Part shown: positions 57,146-64,000 of the stretch, piece by piece
How positions within the stretch are numbered: the stretch's first letter is position 1
Layout: each line of letters starts with the position of its first letter
Assembly (NCBI GenBank): GCA_013423325.1
Contig: BLJB01000005.1
Location: 124,001-188,000 of the forward strand
Reading direction: 5' to 3'
DNA from: Usnea hakonensis
Taxonomy: Eukaryota; Ascomycota; Lecanoromycetes; Lecanorales; Parmeliaceae
Length of the DNA: 64,000 nt
Program-made: the position numbers and the translations under genes
The notes under the pieces: model-generated
What the model was told of the DNA's origin: nothing
Database searches by the model: none
What the model saw: only the letters and a program-made list of their open reading frames with translations

Positions 57146-57510
57146 TTTGAACGCAAAGAAGTTTGTATCTTGCGCTCGTGTTGATGTTGGTATGAGTGAT
57201 CGTTGAAAAAAGTTCGCACAATCCACGACGGCTTCTCTGGTGTGTCTCGCTTAATCCGCGCTAGTAGCTACACCTACCTTACTTTATTTAGATGCTCCGC
57301 TCTCGCCGCTCCCTCGCTCCTCCGCTCAGTGTACGGACGACAAGCAATACAGACGCTCAGAGGTCACCTTGAAATCTACTTCAGTCTATTGACCTACTAT
57401 CCTTTAAGCAGGCGAGAAATCCTGACTAGCAGTTGCCAAACTTCTGCTCTGCTCTGAAAGAATGTTCCGCATCCATTACTAGCCAGAAGCTAGCACCCCC
57501 CGCTACTGTC
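57146..57510. promoter_or_regulatory. Divergent promoter of eL22 and translin
   Basis: About 365 bp between the starts. It has a ctaccttactttatttag motif near 57274 and a CT-rich ctctcgccgctccctcgctc stretch near 57300. No specific binding site is assigned. Confidence 0.45.
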
Positions 57511-58648
57511 ATGGCAAGCTCAGATTCCTTGCCTAAGGGCATGTTGAGCCCGGCTATCTTCGAACATCTACAATCAAAGCTCGACGAGGATGGCCAGGTT
57601 CGTGAAGAGCTTCGCGCTATTGTACAGATTATGGAACGGCAAGGTATCTGCCAATCTACAGAATTTAGCTTCTTCATTCCTAATGTAGTTGCAATAGACA
57701 GGAACACCATGTCAATCCTCTCTCGAGCCCATTCTATACCTCAGGCAGACCGTCAGCTTTAGCCCTCTGTCATCTTGCCGCGATCACTGCTAATCCACCC
57801 GAGCAGTCAGCAGTTCTCTTTCCGAGGCTTGGGAATCCATAAGTAAACAAGTCGAAACCATTGGCAAGCTCAATGAGGTAGCATCGAAGCATCCATATTA
57901 CAAGTACAACGGCATGTGGACAAGAGAAATGCAGAATACAGTACAAAGGCTACCAGGACGGGTCACAAGTGCTGTACTAATTGCAGCTAGAGTTTTGCTG
58001 TCGTCTTTTGGGGTTGGCTTCGCCGCCATTCCCTGGACCATGATAGACGAGAGGGTGAGCTTCTCGCGATTGAGGAGGTGGGGAAATTACTGAATGGTAA
58101 GTAGCGCAGTAGTCTCCCAAGGTCCGACCCACTGATGCAAGCTTAGTGCCCATCAGCCTTAAAACGCAAGGTTCGTACATCTCGCGATGGACTCCTCCTG
58201 TTTGAATCGAGACCTGAGTTGAAAGCTGCTTTCATTGAAACGGTTCTCTTTTGCTTGTCCCAACCGTTTCCAATACCCAGCTTGAAGTAGCAATGCTGAC
58301 TTTTATGTGTTCGTAGACGTTTTCCATTTAACAATCGAAGAGTACCTCCACTCTCTTATAAGTCTCATCGAGGAGCTAGCACGCTTAGCTGTCAATTCAG
58401 TGACTCTTGGTGACTATCACCGGCCTCTAGAGATCAGTCGATTCGTTAAGGACCTTCACGCTAGTTTCCAAATACTGAACCTGAAGAACGACAACCTACG
58501 AAAGCGGAGTGATAGTATCAAATACAACGTGAGTATGATTTTCTGAATAGAACAACGTAGGCTGAGAACCGACCAGGTAAAGAAGATCGAAGACGTTGTG
58601 TATGACCTCTCGCTTCGAAATCTCGTGCCTCAGGCCAATTCGGTCTGA
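57511..58648 (+). CDS. Translin family protein
   Basis: RNA/DNA-binding translin, which in other eukaryotes pairs with TRAX as the C3PO nuclease. Seven exons: join(57511..57643,57698..57751,57807..57940,57991..58096,58147..58170,58317..58528,58577..58648), 244 aa. The assembled protein runs MLSPAIFEHLQSKLDEDGQV, QIMERQ/DRNTMSILSRAHSI, SKHPYYKYNGMW, FWGWLRRHSLDHD, LLAIEEVGKLLN/VPISLKTQ, FHLTIEEYLHSLISLIEELA, VTLGDYHRPLEISRFVKDLH and VKKIEDVVYDLSLRNL. All phases agree. Exon 5 is only 24 nt. Donors of exons 2 (GTCAGC), 3 (GTACAA) and 5 (GTTCGT) are weak, so these joins rest on family similarity. TRAX is not in this window. Confidence 0.87.
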
Positions 58649-59500
58649 AGCTTCTCGAGGTAGTCTGAACAATTCTTTATTGTTGCTCGGCGTCCAAGGG
58701 AAATCGATGCGCGCAAGTTAGTGAAGGCATTGACCTGCCTTCGTCCTCCTCAGTACCATTCAAAGAAGGCATCACTTGCTTCTACCTACAACCCTTTTTC
58801 AATCAAAAGCGGTCGACGTCCATCTAGAGGCTCGTACCAGCCAAATGACCTAGCATTTGCAATATTACCTCTACCAATCTGTGAGCCTTGAGAATATTGG
58901 AGAGAAAAGCCCCACTGGCTGTTGACTGATATGCCTAGCTAGAGGAGGCTTTGCCGCGTTAGATGAGCAGTACACCGGTGGGTGGTACGACTAGCGATCT
59001 CAACACTGGTGTCTTTCCTGGAATCAATTCAGACCTCGAGGAAGGTAGCAAAAGCCACGCATAGAGGATGATCATCAACAAGAGTGCAAGAGCGTTCCCA
59101 GAGAGAATGACAATTGTCACCAAATGCCTGTAAATACGGAAAGCCTTTTAAACCTTTGACTCTAGCAACGAATTCCATGTACATGTAGAGGAGTCAGTAA
59201 ACGGACCTGAAATCTGGAAACATTAGTAAAAGTTCCATGCATGCTGTAATACCGTCTGACAAAATATCATGAACCAGTACACTTGTAAACGATACATTTA
59301 GCTGGAGGCTGAATATCAGCCCTACCGAGGTCGATACGCAAAGTCCATAAAGGAGGGTTAGGGCTTGTCCAGGACTTTGTGTGGGCCAGTGGTGCGGAAA
59401 ATAAGCGAGGCCCGCACCACCACCAAAAATTACGCGCGAGCTCTGGAAAGACCATCTTCTCCCTCATACCTACAACGTGAGTACAACACTGTCACTCACT
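58649..59500. other. Intergenic, promoter of uL3
   Basis: About 850 bp. The 3' end of translin is at the left and the uL3 promoter at the right. No frame longer than 66 codons. A non-coding first exon of uL3 ending at the gtgagt near 59476 is possible. Confidence 0.45.
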
Positions 59501-60832
59501 ATGTCGCACAGAAAATTTGAGGCACCTCGTCATGGGTCTTTGGCCTTTCTGCCGAGGAAGCGCGCAAGCAGACACCGTGGCAAAGTATATCCAACAGGCT
59601 TCTATTTACCGCAAGGTTGGCTAATGTGATATCTAGGTCAAGAGCTTCCCCAAAGACAATCCCAAGGAGCCAGTGCACTTGACCGCTGCTATGGGATACA
59701 AAGCTGGCATGACTACAATTGTACGAGATCTTGACCGTCCGGGCGCGAAGATGCACAAGAAGGAGATCGTTGAAGCTGTCACTGTCATTGAGGCACCTCC
59801 TGTAGGTTGAAACCTCCGCCTTCAGTACATGGACTTACACAGTTTTCAGATGATAGTTGTTGGTCTTGTCGGCTACATCGAAACTCCCCGTGGTCTCCGG
59901 TCTCTTACCACTGTCTGGGCTGAGCACTTGAGCGACGAAGTCAAGCGACGCTTTTACAAGAATTGGTACAAATCGAAGAAGAAGGCTTTCACTAAATATG
60001 CCAAGAAGCACGCAGAAAACTCCGGTCAGCCCATCAACCGTGAACTCGAACGCATCAGGAAGTATTGCACCGTTGTCCGCGTACTAGCACACACTCAAAT
60101 CAGCAAGACACCGCTCAAGCAGAAGAAGGCGCACTTGATGGAGATTCAGATCAATGGAGGTAGCGTGGGCGAAAAGCTTGACTTCGGCAAGGGTCTGTTC
60201 GAGAAGCCAGTGGAGATCAACTCGGTCTTCGAGAAGGATGAGATGGTTGATGCCATTGCTGTCACCAAAGGACATGGCTTCACAGGTGTCACAGCTAGGT
60301 GGGGTACCAAAAAGCTTCCGAGGAAGACGCACAAGGGCCTGCGTAAAGTTGCATGTATTGGAGCGTGGCATCCTTCGCACGTGCAATGGACTGTTGCCCG
60401 TGCTGGTCAGAATGGATATCACCACCGTACTTCTGTTAATCACAAAGTCTACCGCATCGGTTCTGGAGACGCAGCTGACAATGCTTCGACCGAATTTGAT
60501 GTTTCAAAGAAGCAGATCACTCCGTACGTCGATCAATTCTTGCTACTATTACGGGCTTCAACTGACCAATGTCTAGCATGGGAGGTTTCGTTCGTTATGG
60601 AGAAGTCAAGAATGACTTTATTATCCTCAAGGGTGCAATTCCTGGTGTCAAGAAGCGAGTCATCACCCTCCGCAAATCAATGTTCGTCCATACAAGCCGA
60701 AAAGCACTTGAGAAGGTAGACCTCAAATGGATCGATACGTCAAGCAAGTTCGGACACGGAGCATTCCAGACACCAGCAGAAAAGAAAACATTCATTGGGA
60801 AAGTGAAATCGGACTTGCCTCTGGCTGCTTAG
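59501..60832 (+). CDS. rpl3: 60S ribosomal protein uL3
   Basis: Large-subunit protein near the peptidyl-transferase centre, 392 aa. Four exons: join(59501..59584,59637..59801,59850..60523,60577..60832). It starts MSHRKFEAPRHGSLAFLPRK; exon joins restore RGK/VKSFPKD, EAPP/MIVVGLVGYIET and KKQITP/MGGFVRYGEV. Core motifs are GHGFTGVTARWGTKKLPRKT, KVACIGAWHPSHVQWTVARA (with the conserved W finger and modified-His neighbourhood) and GQNGYHHRTSVNHKVYRIG. It ends GKVKSDLPLAA. Length and all signatures match the family. Confidence 0.98.
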
Positions 60833-60894
60833 CCTTCCTTGTGTGTACTTCATATTTAAAGCTAGCATGCAGGGTTTTATAGCATCTATTGGGA

Positions 60895-60919
60895 TGCTTT
60901 TAAACCTCAGCCAATGCTA
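60895..60919 (+). repeat. Left terminal inverted repeat
   Basis: Starts TGCTTTTAAACCTCAGCC and continues AATGCTA; pairs with 61919-61943 with one mismatch. Confidence 0.75.
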
Positions 60920-61918
60920 AAAAAATTACCATTAGCGTGTAATACGGGTGGCTAAGCGCAATAGATGGTAGCCACACCAAAATAAGGTAACATCACCATC
61001 ATAATTACTCTGCTCACCGTCACCGTCACTAACCACCTCGCTGTCGCCTCCAGTAGAGCGGAGAACGCTCTATAGTAGACCGCCTATATAGCTCCCGCCC
61101 GGGCGTGATTTGTATAGTAGATCCAGCGGAATTAGCAGTCTACTATAGGAGTACAGGGGAGACCTCGCCGTCGCCAATTTAGGGCCAAATTTAGGGGTTT
61201 ATTAAGTAGATATCTACTCCTCAAGCCTCCTTAGCTTAGCAATATCATACCCGTTATCTATAAGCTGTCTATAACACGGGCGTATTCAACGAAAAAACAG
61301 CCTAACGCGTCTCGGGAGTATAGGGAGGCAATTGCAGCATTATTAACACGGCCTCTAAGGACATAACTAGGACCGGTTTACTCCTCTTACTACCCTTCCG
61401 AGGGGCAACAACATCATCACCGGAAGCCTCGGAGGCCTTGCGTTTCAAGGAGGGAGGTGGGTAGAGGGAGGGAAGTAGGTAGAAGGAAGAAGGCTTTAGT
61501 AACGGTGATCTAGACGCGTCAGAGTATATAGGTCTACTCCATTCGCCCTCACTATCGTTATCCTCCTCCTCCTCCTTGGTAACGAGGTCTAACACCTCGT
61601 CTAGATACATAGCCTCCGGGGTACGGTCACAATCGATACCCTCGGGGTTACTACCATACTAATCGAGCTCTTCCTAAGTATCCTCAAACGCGCCATACTA
61701 AGGAGGCTAGCAAACAACAAGGCCTTATAACGTTATAATAAAGAGATAACGCGATTTTCTAGGTATCACCAATAATAAATAAGGCTATAGGGGTAGAAGC
61801 AATGGCGACAGCGAGGTATAGAGAAGGCAGCAGAGAGGCGGCAGGGAGGTCCCCTAATTACTATGTGGATCCCTTAGTAATCATGGTATGTGGCTGCGCA
61901 CGTTTCGGTATTATACAC

Positions 61919-61943
61919 TAGCGTTGGCTGAGGTTTAAAAGCA
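61919..61943 (-). repeat. Right terminal inverted repeat
   Basis: Read on the minus strand it starts TGCTTTTAAACCTCAGCC and continues AACGCTA; the single difference from the left copy is C for T. Confidence 0.75.
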
Positions 61944-62421
61944 ACCATGTATTGCTGGTAAGGACAGGGATTGCCATTATCAGAAAATCAGTCGAATCCA
62001 ATGAATTACAAGTAGTAGCAGCTTTCATTCGGTTTACGCTCTGTGTAACCACCTCATATTATTGTTGTCTCTTGAGGACGGGTCCGTGTGCATAAACCCT
62101 AATCGATAAGACGTCTAGTTTCAGGTTTTCTCCATGTCAGTAAGGTACCTTTCCATACCTTCGAGGCCCAGGTTGCCACATGTGTACAGCAGCTTTCGAA
62201 TGATAGTATCTTCACAAACTGTCTCAAATTGTTCTCGGTGTCTACTTAAGCGTGTTAACGGTCACTGTGCTTCTCTGCGTCACATCGCGGGGCGTGGGGA
62301 GTTGGTCCGCCTCCAACTAAGATTTGCCAGCAGTGACCAATTCGCAGAGTATCGAACAATTTATAAGGACAAGCAGTCAACTATTCTCCAGGCAAATATC
62401 TGCAAGCGATCATTAAGAACA

Positions 62422-62948
62422 ATGTCTGACGACACCTACTCTTCTTTCCTCGACCAAGCCAACCAGGACACTGGTGCGAGCAAAACCTCTACGAAATCCA
62501 AATCTGTGGCTACGAAAGCGGTGGACACCGACGTACCGGTCATGTTACAGGAGGTGGATCAGTACTACACATCGGAGTCTGACGAACCATTTGTACCTGT
62601 GAGCTTGAAATGGAGTGGGAAGAATATGCCATCAGAGAGTATGCGTGTAGCCACATCAGGCGACCTTCCTTAACCCGAGAGAAATTCATACACTGACAGA
62701 GACTCTCTGAAGATGAGTTCGGTAAACTCATAGAACACAAGTCGGAGGTCTCGACCTTGACTACAAAAGAATTCGACCCGCAGGGAGAGTACAAGAAGGT
62801 CATGGAAGCAGTGGAGCGATCAGGAGATGGCAAGACTAGGATATACCGGGTAGAGCATGACAGAACGAGAGTGGAATACTATGTCGTTGGCTTCGACAAA
62901 GAAGATGGGAAGATAGTGGGATTGAAGGCTCAGGCCGTAGAAAGCTGA
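62422..62948 (+). CDS. Small conserved-looking protein, unknown
   Basis: The model is join(62422..62646,62700..62948), 157 aa. Exon 1 starts MSDDTYSSFLDQANQDTG, has a Lys/Thr/Ser-rich linker (KTSTKSKSVATKAVD) and then YYTSESDEPFVPVSLKW. Exon 2 gives LSEDEFGKLI, EFDPQGEYKKVMEAVER and a strand-rich end (TRIYRVEHDRTRVEYYVVG). The intron (62647-62699) ends actgacag; its phase-0 donor GTAGCC is poor, whereas the better GTATGC six bases earlier would break frame. The frame is open back to an ATG at 62134 with an Arg-rich leader, so a longer form targeted to mitochondria is possible. Family not recognised. Confidence 0.65.
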
Positions 62949-64000
62949 GGGGTTGAGGTGTCCTGTCAATACAGATCTGCTAGGCACAGACACCGATTGT
63001 CTCCTTCTTTACAACGTGGGCACAAGTGGATGAGGATAGCAAATGCAGCTGTTGGACAAAGTAGCACGATCGCTGAACACGATGCACCAGGTCTCAGGAA
63101 AACCTTTTAACAGTTCTTGGTATTCCGTATCGTTTGTCTTTCTTGCTTTAGAATATTTTTTATTTTGCTGCGTTCCAAATTGATTCTTGCTTTGCTTTTC
63201 TCAATCTTTTCCGCCCGTTCTCCAAGATTATTCAAATCAATCCAGTGCAGAGATGATGGAAATGTCCCATATTCCGATTGTCGGAGAAGTGGGCAGGAAT
63301 CAGAGGTGTGTATACTACCTCGATGAAGTTATGATCATCCTTGAATTTTGAAATCTGTAATTCGTGGGCAATGGGACTCGTGATGATAAAATAGGATGAT
63401 TACGCATGTACTCTAGATTTGAGAATGAGAGATGCTGTTGGGGTGGCAATACGATCTATGTATAGGAATGAGGCTCCTCTAACGTACGAGTAAAATTACC
63501 CTTAGTCAGCCAATTCGGTCGCCGAACTAGGGTAAAGCACGGGTAACCGGGGGCCCTCTAGGCTCTAGTGGGCTAAGACTGAGAGCTAATTTAATAGTGG
63601 ACGATTTGAATTCGATAGTTCACCTGCCGACAAATCTTGCTGAGTCTTGGCACTCCTTTTCACACTGCCCCGGGTGTGTCTCTGTCACGCCCTCTGCCCA
63701 GACAGACTCGTAATCCTCTACTTGCTACTCCGTATAACCACAAATCCTACACCTGTCCTCCAAACTCCTGCTCTACTTGGCTCTCTTGCCATTTACCTTC
63801 GTTTGAGCCTCTGTTTGTACCTTCACAGTCACTCACAACTTCGTCTCGTTCATCCGACCATACCATTCATCGCGTTTATTGTTGTACGACTTCATCAACT
63901 GTTGATACCAAGACCGATGATCTCCCTAATCTCCTACCCAGCTACTCTCTCATCATAACGCCTAGGTAGGACGGGGGAGGCTGGCCCTCACCATCTTGCC
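62949..64000. other. Intergenic to window end
   Basis: No gene is supported. There is an imperfect hairpin at 63496-63535 and a C/T-rich stretch from about 63640 to the end whose open frames are low-complexity. The latter looks like the leader of a gene beyond the window. Confidence 0.45.
63496..63535. repeat. Imperfect palindrome/hairpin
   Basis: Arms TTACCCTTAGT and ACTAGGGTAA flank an inner perfect hairpin TTCGG-TCG-CCGAA (63514-63526). It could be a transposon end or simply intergenic structure. Confidence 0.5.

Larger units (their letters stand above)
60895..61943. mobile_element. Putative non-autonomous DNA element with terminal inverted repeats
   Basis: The ends are 25-bp inverted repeats (60895-60919 and 61919-61943) with one mismatch, containing the core AAACCTCAGCCAA. 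The interior differs from the surroundings: many TA-rich words (tatag, ctata), frequent tag/taa triplets and few long frames. This fits repeat-induced point mutation. A minus-strand remnant frame (61302-61610) encodes charged sequence such as LVTKEEEEDNDSEGEW and is broken by an in-frame stop just upstream. A target-site duplication is not clear; TTTAAA flanks the core at both ends and may be one. No transposase is recognisable. Class is unknown. Confidence 0.6.
60833..62421. other. Intergenic, containing the inverted-repeat element
   Basis: About 1.6 kb between uL3 and the small unknown gene. Most of it is the element at 60895-61943. The remainder (61944-62421) may be promoter; an in-frame upstream ATG at 62134 is discussed with the next gene. 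Confidence 0.5.

Noticed and set aside
63637..63969. Two overlapping plus-strand frames of over 100 codons near the window end
   Set aside because: C/T-rich low-complexity sequence without motifs; more likely a leader or promoter.
1..64000. CRISPR arrays, rRNA genes, prophage or bacterial operon structure
   Set aside because: None seen; introns and gene families show eukaryotic nuclear DNA.
1..64000. Secondary-metabolite gene cluster
   Set aside because: No polyketide synthase, peptide synthetase, terpene cyclase, P450 or transporter core gene was recognised; the Zn2Cys6 gene alone does not indicate one.

Overview
The window is nuclear DNA of a filamentous ascomycete (Pezizomycotina). Genes are interrupted by short introns (about 47-146 bp) with GT..AG ends and CTAAC/CTAAT-like branch sites. 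Several products belong to families typical of that group: a NUC-1/PalcA-type bHLH factor, an SPX-ankyrin-GDPD protein, a Zn2Cys6 factor, an RNase T1-type ribonuclease and a DUF7729-type wall protein. I cannot place it below subphylum. All exon joins are my own reading of splice signals and reading frames, checked for phase; no transcript data were available.

Layout. 0-1.7 kb: 3' part of Hsp90, ending in MEEVD. 1.7-5.7 kb: gene-poor, low-complexity DNA leading into the promoter of the bHLH factor (5.7-7.9 kb). 8.2 kb: a poly-G/NN assembly scar. 8.7-9.9 kb: a GPI-type surface protein. 10-12.4 kb: no gene seen. 12.5-15.9 kb: a BCAS3-type WD40 protein. 16.7-18.9 kb: CWC22, divergent from DPM2 (19.2-19.6 kb). 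20.2-21.3 kb: an RRM-like protein. 22.3-23.1 kb: 6-phosphogluconolactonase. 23.9-25.8 kb: a small basic protein and a secreted Cys-rich protein. 27.5-31.3 kb: a nine-exon SPX-ANK-GDPD phosphodiesterase containing a 4-nt micro-exon, convergent with a Zn2Cys6 factor (31.8-34.6 kb). 34.6-37.6 kb: gene desert. 37.6-42.2 kb: a small Cys protein and two unassigned coiled-coil proteins. 42.6-46.3 kb: an IQW1/DCAF-type WD40 protein. 46.9-48.6 kb: a TPR-MYND-SET protein. 49-50.5 kb: an OXNAD1-type oxidoreductase, divergent from a homeobox factor (50.8-52.8 kb). 53.7-55.8 kb: two secreted enzymes, a peptidase-like protein and an RNase T1-type enzyme. 56.5-58.6 kb: ribosomal eL22, divergent from translin. 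59.5-60.8 kb: ribosomal uL3. 60.9-61.9 kb: an element bounded by terminal inverted repeats, with RIP-like composition. 62.4-62.9 kb: a small unknown protein.

Functional themes. Most genes are unrelated housekeeping genes (chaperone, splicing, ribosome, dolichol-phosphate mannose, pentose phosphate). Two may belong to the phosphate response: the NUC-1-type factor, which has a CACGTG site in its own promoter, and the SPX-GDPD protein. Three divergent pairs share short promoters (CWC22/DPM2, OXNAD1-like/homeobox, eL22/translin). I found no CRISPR array, rRNA, convincing tRNA or secondary-metabolite cluster. The most unusual signals are the micro-exon, a start codon alone in its own exon followed by a GC-AG intron in DPM2, and the inverted-repeat element.
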